DNA of 64,000 nucleotides, taken from Streptomyces malaysiensis subsp. samsunensis (GTDB taxonomy: Bacteria > Actinomycetota > Actinomycetes > Streptomycetales > Streptomycetaceae). Where the stretch lies: contig NZ_JANIIC010000048.1 in assembly GCF_024519315.1 (NCBI RefSeq), positions 1 through 64,000 of the forward strand, given 5' to 3'. Positions 56,969 through 64,000 of this stretch are shown here, one piece after another; within the stretch, counting starts at the first letter, position 1, and each line of letters begins with the position of its first letter. The notes beneath the pieces were generated by a model, which saw nothing but the letters and a program-made list of their open reading frames with translations, made no database searches and was not told the DNA's origin. Position numbers and translations under genes: made by a program.

Positions 56969-58870
56969 GTGGCTGCGGGGAAGGGCGAGATACCCCAGCT
57001 GACCCAAACGCATCGGGTCCTCATCGGCGTCGTCGTGTTCGGTGCCCTCGTCATCGCAGGCATCGGCTTCGCGGGCTCGTACGCGGCCGTCCGCGAGCTG
57101 GCCATCAAAAAGGGCTTCGGGAACTTCAGCAGCGTGTTCCCGATCGGCATCGACGCAGGCATCTGCGTACTGCTGGCTCTGGACCTGCTCCTGACGTGGA
57201 TCCGTATCCCGTTCCCCCTGTTGCGGCAGACGGCCTGGCTCCTTACAGCGGCCACAATCGCCTTCAACGGCGCAGCAAGTTGGGGCGATCCGCTCGGCGT
57301 CGCGATGCACGCTGTGATCCCAGTGCTGTTCGTGGTCGCCGTCGAGGCCGCGCGGCACGCGGTCGGCCGGATCGCCGACATCACCGCCGACCGGCACATG
57401 GAGTCGGTCCGCATCGCCCGCTGGCTGCTCGCGCCGGTGCCCACCTTCCGGCTGTGGCGCCGGATGAAGCTGTGGGAGCTGCGCAGTTACGACGAGGTTA
57501 TCCGGCTCGAACAAGAGCGCCTGGTCTACCAGACCAGCCTCCGCGCCCGGTTCGGCCGCGCATGGCGACGCAAGGCCCCGGTCGAAGCCCTCATGCCGCT
57601 GCGCCTCGCCCGGTACGGCGTCCCGCTCGCCGAGACCGCACCCGCCGGCCTCGCAGCCGCCGGCATCGACGAGTTGCCGATCGAGTTCACCTTCATCGCC
57701 GAACGGGCACTCGCTCCCAACCACACGGAGGATCCCGCGCTCGAGGCCGCAGCCGACCCACAAGAAGAGCCGGGCCAACTGCGCACTGATGCAGGACAAC
57801 CCGAGACACAGACCTCGCCTGCTGAACCGGAACCGTCACCCGAGACAGAGCAGACGGACGAAGATGCAGCCGAGGGCTTCGCCGAGGCCTACCAGGCATG
57901 GCTCGCGAACTTCCAGACCGAGCCCACTACCGCCCAGTTCGCGTACTGGCTTCAGGTACACGGCATCACCACCGCGGCCGGCGGCGTGCTCACCGACGAA
58001 CAGCTGCGGCCTCTGCTCCAGGTCCTCAAACAGCGCTACGGTCCCTCGTCCGAACCCGCTGCCGAACAGCAGCAGACGGACGACGAACTGTCCTGGAACG
58101 ACTACTTCTACAACTCCTGGCTCTCCTACGCGCAGGAGCACGGCGCATACCCCGACGCGGCCGCGCTCGCCACGTACGTCTTCGAGCGTGACAACACCAC
58201 CGGCCCGGGTGGCGGTCCCATCACAGGCGAAGACCTGAAGGCCTTCGTCAATGTCTTCCAGCAGCGCGAGTTCGACGAAGAGGACCAGCCCGCCGGTCAG
58301 GAGACCAACGAGCCCGACGAGGACCAGGCCGAAGCACCTCTGCCGCGTGAAGAGGAATCCGAGGCGGCGCCCGCTGGCGTGGGCGCGCAGCCGGCCAAGG
58401 ACCAGCGCGGGCCCCGCGTGAATGCCCCCATCGACACCCCGCCGCCCGATGAGGAGGAAGAGCCGGCTGCTGCGGCTGCTGAACTCACCACCGTCGACCG
58501 GTACTACCTGGCGTGGTCGGAGGTCCAGACGCAGCGCGGCGATGAACTCCGGTCCTCGACGCAGGAGGCCGAGCAACTGTCGGCCTTCCTCGCGCAAGAG
58601 AAGGGCATGAAGGGCCGCGGGGGAAAGCCGGTCAGTCCCTCCAACCTGCGCCGCTACCTCCTGCCGTTCCGGATCTACAACCTCTGGGCCGAGCAGCGAG
58701 TGCGCAGCGACACTCCGTCGCTTGACGCCATTGCGCAGGAGTGCGCAACCCAGGGGATCACTGCGCAGCACAACAAGCCCATCACCACCGCCTACATCGC
58801 CGAACAGGCCGAGGACTTCGAACGGCGCTGGCAGTCCCTCACGCACCACCATGCGCAAGCACAACCGTGA
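56969..58870 (+). CDS. DUF2637 membrane protein with long acidic C-terminal region, 633 aa
   Basis: Four N-terminal helices (RVLIGVVVFGALVIAGIGFA, IGIDAGICVLLALDLLLTW, AWLLTAATIAFNGAASWG, AVIPVLFVVAVEAA) form a DUF2637 domain. LLAPVPTFRLWRRMKLWE closely matches the same block in the 18042 protein (LLAPVPTWRIYRRMRLWG). The C-terminal 370 residues are acidic with two related modules (EAYQAWLANFQTEPTTAQFA; DYFYNSWLSYAQEHGAYPDA), each like a short helical repeat. GTG 56969 has GGGGAG six bases upstream. Its place just after parAB suggests a membrane partner in DNA transfer or segregation; inferred. Confidence 0.75.
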   Translation: MAAGKGEIPQLTQTHRVLIGVVVFGALVIAGIGFAGSYAAVRELAIKKGFGNFSSVFPIGIDAGICVLLALDLLLTWIRIPFPLLRQTAWLLTAATIAFNGAASWGDPLGVAMHAVIPVLFVVAVEAARHAVGRIADITADRHMESVRIARWLLAPVPTFRLWRRMKLWELRSYDEVIRLEQERLVYQTSLRARFGRAWRRKAPVEALMPLRLARYGVPLAETAPAGLAAAGIDELPIEFTFIAERALAPNHTEDPALEAAADPQEEPGQLRTDAGQPETQTSPAEPEPSPETEQTDEDAAEGFAEAYQAWLANFQTEPTTAQFAYWLQVHGITTAAGGVLTDEQLRPLLQVLKQRYGPSSEPAAEQQQTDDELSWNDYFYNSWLSYAQEHGAYPDAAALATYVFERDNTTGPGGGPITGEDLKAFVNVFQQREFDEEDQPAGQETNEPDEDQAEAPLPREEESEAAPAGVGAQPAKDQRGPRVNAPIDTPPPDEEEEPAAAAAELTTVDRYYLAWSEVQTQRGDELRSSTQEAEQLSAFLAQEKGMKGRGGKPVSPSNLRRYLLPFRIYNLWAEQRVRSDTPSLDAIAQECATQGITAQHNKPITTAYIAEQAEDFERRWQSLTHHHAQAQP

Positions 58871-59546
58871 GACTGCTCGTTGTGCGTCCCCTGCGCAGTG
58901 GCCGATCCTTCGCGCCGCCGCAGGCTGCGCGATCGGAAGAAATCCCTGGTCAGCCCGGCATTGCGCAGCTTTTTGATCATTGCGCAGCCCGGGCCAACGG
59001 CACGCTGCGGATTCGACTCTGCGCAGTGAGCACGCCTTCACCCTCGAACTCGGGAGGATCCATGCGAGCCCTGCTCATCACCCCCGCTGGCATTGTCACC
59101 GAACTCGACCTCCCGGAGTCCGGCGCGCGCTCGGCGATCCGTGACCATGTCGGGTCGGCGGGGGCAGTCGATCAAGGCCTTTACCACCGAGAGGCCCTGG
59201 TGCACGTACACGGCGACGGGCAACGGATCGGCCTCGACAGCAACCTCACCGCCTGGGCACTGGCGAGCGCCTGGCGCGGCATGCCCCTGTACTCGTTCCA
59301 CGGACCCGTCGTCGTCACCGGCCGCACGCAGGACGGGGACACGAGCGCGCTGGGCGACGATCTTGCCGCGCACGTGCACGCGGTTGCGCAGACCGTTCGG
59401 GAGACGCGGGAGGCCTGGAAGACACGGCCGCCCGCGTCGAACGAGGCGGCCATGCGTGAACTGCTCGCCTACGCTGCCCGGGACGTCGCCGCCCACCGGT
59501 AGAGCGCACTGCGCAGCCTGCGCACCCGGCTACAGGGCCTTGCGCA
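58701..59546. repeat. Cluster of TGCGCA(G) motifs with near 10-bp phasing
   Basis: TGCGCA starts at 58701, 58732, 58742, 58762, 58852, 58892, 58972, 58981, 59020, 59385, 59510, 59519 and 59541, mostly followed by G. Many intervals are 10, 20, 40, 80 or 90 bp, others one off a multiple of ten. The cluster spans the 3' end of the DUF2637 gene, the intergenic gap and the next gene. Confidence 0.65.
59062..59502 (+). CDS. DUF3846-like protein, 146 aa
   Basis: RALLITPAGIVTELDLPESG, LDSNLTAWALASAWRGMPLY and FHGPVVVTGRTQDGDTSALG follow the pattern of DUF3846-type small phage/plasmid proteins, whose role is unknown. A helical tail ends it. ATG 59062 has GGGAGG four bases before it. It faces the LysM/BTAD gene convergently across 27 bp. 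Confidence 0.6.
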   Translation: MRALLITPAGIVTELDLPESGARSAIRDHVGSAGAVDQGLYHREALVHVHGDGQRIGLDSNLTAWALASAWRGMPLYSFHGPVVVTGRTQDGDTSALGDDLAAHVHAVAQTVRETREAWKTRPPASNEAAMRELLAYAARDVAAHR

Positions 59547-62500
59547 GCGCCGAGCCCGTCCCGTGGAGAAGATCACTGATCAGCTGTTCCGTCTCCATCT
59601 CAAGATCGCAGTCCAGTGACCTGTTGACCTGTTGGACCTGGGTGATCGCAGTGTGCAGGCCGGAGCGGTTCCCGGCAGCATGCTCGATCCGCATCCAGTC
59701 CCTGTAGAGGAGCTCGGCGCTGTTATCAGCGTCGAGGCCGGTCACAATGGCCTGCCGGGCCGCGGTGAGGTCATGGTGCGGGCCCGTTGGAGTGCGGTGC
59801 GTGGCCACCGTGTGGGCGACGTCGACGATCCTCGTGATCATCTCTTGCTGGAAGGGTCCCGCCCAGGGCAGTGGCCTCGAACCGAACGGCCTTCCCCGCA
59901 CCAGCCCGAGAGCCTTCTCCAGATCTGGCAGCCCTGCCGGTCCCTGCGGCAGCGCACGCTCGGCGAGCTGGAGGAACCTCGTCCAGTCGCACCGCACCGC
60001 GGGGGAGAGGCGGTACGGGTCCTCGCCGGTGCGGCGGCGCGGAACGTACGCGTTGCCGGCCGGGTCATTGCCCAGGGCGCTGCGCAGGCCGCGCAGCCGG
60101 GCGTTGAGGGTGCTCGCACTCCACGGGGCGAGCGGGTCCATGTCCGTGCACAGCGCATCGGCGGAGCGACCAGGCCGGAAGTAGAGCAGACTGGCGAGCT
60201 GCGCGATCCGCGGGCCGTGTCCTGAAGCGGCCACGCCGTCCACCTCGACCGGGCCCAGGACGCGGATCTCCGGGGCATGGAGGTCGTGCGCCTCCGACTC
60301 CTCTGCATCCCCGCCGTTCTCCGGCTCCGGGAGCGGGACGTCGGCCTCCGCCGGCGCCTTAGCCACGGGGTCGGCGGCGAGCGCCTGGTCCTCGTCGTGT
60401 TCGTCGTGTTCGTCGTGCTCGTGGGGCGGCGGTGCGGCGGGCAGGAGGCGGAGCCCGGCCGGGTCCGCGGAGGCGGCCAGCAAGGCCGGGAACACGTCGC
60501 CGTCGCTGTTGCCGCTGGTGCGTACCGACGTCGGCGCGACCGGTGCGCCGGAGGAGGCGTCGGGGGCGAACGTGTCGGCGCCGGTGGCGTGGTCATCGGG
60601 CTCCGTCACGGCCGGCGGGGAGGTCATCTCGGGTTCGGGCTCGTCTGGAACCTCCTCCCACGGCCCCTCGGCCGGTGCGGCGGGCTGCCCGGACACGGCG
60701 AGTGCCGTGGCGATCTGCTGGTACGCGGCGCGCTCCAGACGCTGCACGGTGATCTCGGTGTCGGCGTAGTCGAGTTGCTGCGGCTCGTCGAGCTCGGCGT
60801 TGAGGATCTCGGCATCGGGAAGGTGCGCGGCGGCCGCGGCCGCCGGAGCGACCAGCGTGACCGGAATCCGGGCCTTGTCGATGACGTCGGCGAACTGCCA
60901 CGCCGTGTCCCCGTCCAGAGAGGCGGCGCACAGCAGCAGATAGGGATGGTGACTGGTCTCCGGCATCTGGTGCACCTCCAGCAGACGCTCGGAGAGATCC
61001 CGCAGCGCGTGCACGGCCTCCCGCATGTGCATGATCCGAGAGGTCGGCAGCAGCCGAGGCAGGTCCTCACCGAACCCGACGGCGACGACCTCGACCACCC
61101 CGCCCCACGGGCTCATCCCGATCTCCACCGCGAGCGACGTGCACACTTCTGCGATGCGCGTCGGATCGCCGTCGAGCAACAGCGCGGGCACCTGGGCCAA
61201 GTTCACCAGCAGCAGACCACCGTCCTCGGTGCTTCCCAGGGTCACCAGCCCCGGATACGGTGCCGGCACCTCACGGGCGGCCTCGTCGTCCAGGAGCTCG
61301 GCGTCCCCCGGCAGCACCCACCAACCAGCGCGCCCCGCCGTGAACGGCACCGGCGGCTCCAACCCGAGCTCCTCGGGCAGCACCTCCAAAGAGCGGGCCC
61401 CGATCCGGGCGGCCCGCAGACCGGGCAGGCCGGCTTCGTCCTCCAGCTGGTGGGCCATTGTCCGCAGGGCCACATCCAGACGGGCTGACCCACCGGGCTC
61501 GGCGGCGGCCGCCAACTGCGCCTCGGCAGACGAGGTCTCCGACGCGATCGCGATCGTCTCACCTGGCTTGCGGCGACGCCGCTGCAACATGCGGCGCGTG
61601 GCGAGCGCACCCGTGATGCCGGCTGCCAGCAGCGCACCGGCGCCCAGAACCATCCGCAGCTGCACCTGACCCGCGGGTGACGAGGCGGGCGCCTCGGACG
61701 CCGGCGCCGTGGGCGTGCCCGATGCCGACGGCTCGCCCGATGCGGGTGCCGACGGCTCGCTGTTGCCAGCCGAAGGCCCGGTGGGCGCGGCATCCTGGCC
61801 CCGCCCGGGCTGCTCGGCCGGACGATTCGACTCGCTGGGAGCAGGGGTTTCCGCTTCCGAGGTGGCGGACTGGCTGGGGGACGTCGACCCGCCAACTCCC
61901 GCGTCGGCACCCGGTTCCTGTGCGGTGTCGTCCTGAGCCGGGGGAGTGGAGCGCTCGGACCCGGAGCCGTTCTCTGTGTCCTCTCGGGGATGCTCGGGTC
62001 GCTCGGATACCGCCTTGGGCATGGTGACCTGCTGCCCCGGGAAGATCCTGTTCGGGTCTGTGATCTCCGGCAGGCCGTCAGGCTGCGCCGTGCCCCGGCT
62101 GGCCTCGAACAACTGCGGCCACTTGTCGCCGTCGTGGAGTTCCTCGGCCGCGATCTGTGAGAGGGAATCGCCGGCCTCCACGGTGACCACGTCCCCGCCG
62201 CCACCCGCGTCGGATGCGTCGCGTGTGCTGGACGCGAGCTGAGTACGGATGCCGGAGTCGGCTGCCTCACTGTGGACCTCGGCGTGGCCGGGCACGTACA
62301 GGGTCGTGCCCTGCGGAACCACGGTGGCAGTGGTGGGCACTTCCGGGTTGAGGCGCTGCAGTTCGGTGTAACGAGTGCCGTCTCCCAGCAACTGCTCAGC
62401 CAGTTCCCACCAGGTGGTGTCCTCCGCCCCCACGGTGTACTCCCGGACGGTCCCGGACGGTGCCGACTTCTCCGCAGCCGCGGCCGGGACAGGGGTGCTC

Positions 62501-62967
62501 TGCTGGCTGCCCGGCGCCTGGCCGGTCGACAGCGCGTGAGGCGCGGTGGCGGCGACCGCCGGGGTGGCGGCACTGGCCGCGGCCGCGGGCGAGGCCAGCA
62601 CGATGCTGCCCAGCAGGAACCCGGCCAGACGCTGACCGGTCGCCATGCCCGGAAGCCGCGGGGTCGTACGCCGCGCCAGGACAGCGACGATCTCGATCAG
62701 GACGGGGACCACGAGCCACAGCCACGCGATCCACGCCGCCACGGTCATCGTGGTCAGCAGCCCCGAGCCGTCATCGTCCGGGCTCAGCAGCACCTCGCGT
62801 GCCTCGTCCAGCGTCGGCACCGTCGCGGGAAGCGTGCCGAGGGCGAGCAGCAGCGCAGGCACGCCGACGACCAGAGCGGCCAGCGAGGCGAGCGCGAACA
62901 GGCCGCGCACGACCGCCCGTGGCCAAGAGCGGTCCTGGCGGCGCACGGGCGTGGGGGAGTGGGGCAT
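59530..62967 (-). CDS. LysM and BTAD (SARP-like) domain membrane protein, 1145 aa
   Basis: Membrane helices at about 20-45, 73-95 and 112-132. LysM domains at about 175-225 (YTVGAEDTTWWELAEQLLGD) and 255-310 (VTVEAGDSLSQIAAEELHDG). After a Pro/Ser linker, another helix near 440-460. A cytoplasmic part ends in a bacterial transcriptional activation domain (BTAD, about 930-1140: LRGLRSALGNDPAGNAYVPR, FQQEMITRIVDVAHTVATH). Proteins of this layout sit beside Tad pilus genes in Streptomyces; I infer a wall-sensing regulator or assembly factor. ATG 62967 has GGAGG eight bases upstream and lies 4 bp after the TadE-like stop. Confidence 0.8.
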   Translation of the reverse strand: MPHSPTPVRRQDRSWPRAVVRGLFALASLAALVVGVPALLLALGTLPATVPTLDEAREVLLSPDDDGSGLLTTMTVAAWIAWLWLVVPVLIEIVAVLARRTTPRLPGMATGQRLAGFLLGSIVLASPAAAASAATPAVAATAPHALSTGQAPGSQQSTPVPAAAAEKSAPSGTVREYTVGAEDTTWWELAEQLLGDGTRYTELQRLNPEVPTTATVVPQGTTLYVPGHAEVHSEAADSGIRTQLASSTRDASDAGGGGDVVTVEAGDSLSQIAAEELHDGDKWPQLFEASRGTAQPDGLPEITDPNRIFPGQQVTMPKAVSERPEHPREDTENGSGSERSTPPAQDDTAQEPGADAGVGGSTSPSQSATSEAETPAPSESNRPAEQPGRGQDAAPTGPSAGNSEPSAPASGEPSASGTPTAPASEAPASSPAGQVQLRMVLGAGALLAAGITGALATRRMLQRRRRKPGETIAIASETSSAEAQLAAAAEPGGSARLDVALRTMAHQLEDEAGLPGLRAARIGARSLEVLPEELGLEPPVPFTAGRAGWWVLPGDAELLDDEAAREVPAPYPGLVTLGSTEDGGLLLVNLAQVPALLLDGDPTRIAEVCTSLAVEIGMSPWGGVVEVVAVGFGEDLPRLLPTSRIMHMREAVHALRDLSERLLEVHQMPETSHHPYLLLCAASLDGDTAWQFADVIDKARIPVTLVAPAAAAAAHLPDAEILNAELDEPQQLDYADTEITVQRLERAAYQQIATALAVSGQPAAPAEGPWEEVPDEPEPEMTSPPAVTEPDDHATGADTFAPDASSGAPVAPTSVRTSGNSDGDVFPALLAASADPAGLRLLPAAPPPHEHDEHDEHDEDQALAADPVAKAPAEADVPLPEPENGGDAEESEAHDLHAPEIRVLGPVEVDGVAASGHGPRIAQLASLLYFRPGRSADALCTDMDPLAPWSASTLNARLRGLRSALGNDPAGNAYVPRRRTGEDPYRLSPAVRCDWTRFLQLAERALPQGPAGLPDLEKALGLVRGRPFGSRPLPWAGPFQQEMITRIVDVAHTVATHRTPTGPHHDLTAARQAIVTGLDADNSAELLYRDWMRIEHAAGNRSGLHTAITQVQQVNRSLDCDLEMETEQLISDLLHGTGSALRKAL

Positions 62968-62971
62968 CGGG

Positions 62972-63415
62972 TCAGCCTCCGGGCTGGTGAAGCAACGTGG
63001 CAGTGCCGTGTCCCGTCACGGACATCTCACTGACGCCGATCAGGGACGCGAAGTAGGGGTGGTAGGTGTCCCGCACGGTAACCGTGAGGCTCTGCCCGTC
63101 CCCGGCGATGGCGACGTCGCCGTCGACGCCCTCGCTGCTGAGGAAGGCGCGGGCGGCGGCTTGGGCGGCGTCCGGGTCGACCACGATCGCCTCGCCGGTG
63201 ATGGCCTGGCCCGCATCGATCTGCTGGGCGCCGGCCCGCGCGGCCTCCTGCGCGACGTAGTCGGCATCCGACATCCGGTCCAGGGCCAGCCCGCCATCGA
63301 TGACCAGGCCGATGATGAGGAACGCGATCAGCACGGTGCCCGCGTAGAACAGTTCCATGCCGCCCCGGTCCCGGCAGCCGGAAGGGATACGAAGCAGTCG
63401 ACGCCACCTGGTCAT
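62972..63415 (-). CDS. TadE/TadG-like pilus assembly protein, 147 aa
   Basis: DRGGMELFYAGTVLIAFLII is the basic-then-hydrophobic TadE-type start (pseudopilin-like N-terminus). DADYVAQEAARAGAQQIDA and LTVTVRDTYHPYFASLIGVS are typical of secreted TadE/TadG proteins. ATG 63415 overlaps the previous stop as ATGA. Middle member of a three-gene coupled TadE-like run. Confidence 0.8.
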   Translation of the reverse strand: MTRWRRLLRIPSGCRDRGGMELFYAGTVLIAFLIIGLVIDGGLALDRMSDADYVAQEAARAGAQQIDAGQAITGEAIVVDPDAAQAAARAFLSSEGVDGDVAIAGDGQSLTVTVRDTYHPYFASLIGVSEMSVTGHGTATLLHQPGG

Positions 63416-63864
63416 GAGCCGCCCCGAGTCGCCCACGTATCCACGACCGACGTCTTGGTGCTGGTCAGCATCTTGGACCCGCCGACGCCGGGCAGCGCAA
63501 GCTCGCTCAGCGGCGCGATACACGACACGGTGGCCGTCACACTGGCGGCCTGCCCAACCGGAGCGGACAGCCCGCTGGTGTCCAACTCGACGCTGATTCC
63601 GGCGCAGTGGATCCCGGAGTTGGACAAAGAAGTCTGCGCGGCCTGGCGGGCGTCAGCCTCACCGGAGGCCGGGTCGCTCGCCAGCGAGGCGGTGCGCGCG
63701 GCATCCCGCGCGGCCGCGTCGGCGGCGCCCTCCGCCAAAGCCACCCGCCCGCAGGCGATCGTCAAGCCGATCAGCGCCAGCGCCACCGGCACGAAGATGG
63801 CCAGGCTCAAGGCGGCGCTGCCACGGTCACGCTCCAGGCGGCCGGGCCACAGTCGGCGCCTCAT
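63412..63864 (-). CDS. TadE-like pilus protein, 150 aa
   Basis: ERDRGSAALSLAIFVPVALA then LIGLTIACGRVAL is the TadE-type N-terminal helix. ADAAARDAARTASLA and a soluble domain with two Cys (HCAGI, VSCIAP) follow. ATG 63864 sits in the stop of the upstream gene. Part of a Flp/Tad pilus locus continuing past the window edge. Confidence 0.78.
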   Translation of the reverse strand: MRRRLWPGRLERDRGSAALSLAIFVPVALALIGLTIACGRVALAEGAADAAARDAARTASLASDPASGEADARQAAQTSLSNSGIHCAGISVELDTSGLSAPVGQAASVTATVSCIAPLSELALPGVGGSKMLTSTKTSVVDTWATRGGS

Positions 63865-64000
63865 GGACGGAATTTTTCGACGGGGGCCTGGACGCTCTGG
63901 CTGACGTGCCCGCTCCACCCCGGCACCAGATTGATCACGTTGCCTTCTACTGAGACGGTGACGGTCTCGCCGTCGTCGCTGACCCGGACGGCCGCGCCGT
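63861..64000 (-). CDS. TadE-like protein, C-terminal fragment cut by window edge
   Basis: 46 codons are visible, ending VRVSDDGETVTVSVEGNVIN and VPGWSGHVSQSVQAPVEK before TGA 63861-63863. This resembles the end of TadE-type proteins, and coupling to the next TadE-like gene supports it. The rest lies to the right. Confidence 0.6.
   Translation of the reverse strand, partial: GAAVRVSDDGETVTVSVEGNVINLVPGWSGHVSQSVQAPVEKFRP

Overview
The window looks like a stretch of a large plasmid, or a plasmid-derived integrated element, of a Streptomyces. The DNA is very GC-rich with G/C-ending codons, many GTG and TTG starts behind GGAGG-type ribosome sites, and many ATGA/GTGA stop-start overlaps. The proteins are Streptomyces plasmid types: WhiB, DUF2637, TraB-like and FtsK translocases, ParA/ParB, KilB-like, DUF5999 and LysM/BTAD with TadE. 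I saw no rRNA, tRNA or housekeeping operon. Host and replicon type are inference.

Layout. 1-7.6 kb: edge fragment of a CoiA-like gene, a plasmid-type DNA-binding protein, a small type I-E-like CRISPR array without cas genes, a frameshifted TnpB whose end almost touches the array, and an 807-aa winged-helix/zinc-ribbon protein that may be a replication initiator. 7.9-10.9 kb: a coupled minus-strand operon (HTH regulator, PP2C-UTRA fusion, P-loop kinase). 11.2-31.9 kb: a long plus-strand series of mostly small genes separated by GC-rich hairpins. It holds a sigma region 2-like protein, an RsbW-like ATPase, WhiB, two YHHPHF paralogues, a DUF2637 coiled-coil protein, the TraB-like translocase, a NUDT9-like Nudix hydrolase and a DUF5131 protein. 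32-42.7 kb: FtsK, a DUF3307-like gene split by a 778-bp insert, a polynucleotide-kinase-like protein, a KilB-like protein, a coupled operon with a GGDEF protein and two OB-like proteins, and an ASCH protein. 42.9-45.9 kb: a decayed zone with frameshifted genes and an IS481-family transposase. 46.1-54.2 kb: acquired-looking metabolic genes (oxidoreductase pair with a divergent GlxA/AraC regulator, DyP peroxidase, YVTN propeller lipoprotein, YceI and DUF1643 remnants). 54.7-58.9 kb: parB, parA and a second DUF2637 protein. 59-64 kb: a LysM/BTAD protein and three TadE-like genes at one end of a Tad pilus locus.

Four DNA-level signals stand out. (1) One CRISPR spacer matches 31 of 32 bases upstream of the 807-aa gene on this same molecule, with an AGG PAM; the only mismatch is at spacer position 30, a flipped-out position in type I-E. 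(2) Nine copies of TTTACGSCGTAAA, with the same design as the RK2 KorB operator, occur only between genes from 35.7 to 56.8 kb and flank parB-parA: a candidate dispersed centromere/operator. (3) TTTCG/CCGAA motifs on an exact 21-bp lattice run through 17.9-21.5 kb, in coding and non-coding DNA, with unusual codons at the lattice points. (4) TGCGCAG is clustered at 58.7-59.55 kb with near 10-bp phasing.

Likely working parts: TraB with neighbouring small membrane proteins for DNA transfer, ParAB with the palindromes for segregation, FtsK and DUF2637 proteins for DNA movement at the membrane, and WhiB, RsbW-like, GGDEF and HTH/PP2C proteins linking the element to host signalling.
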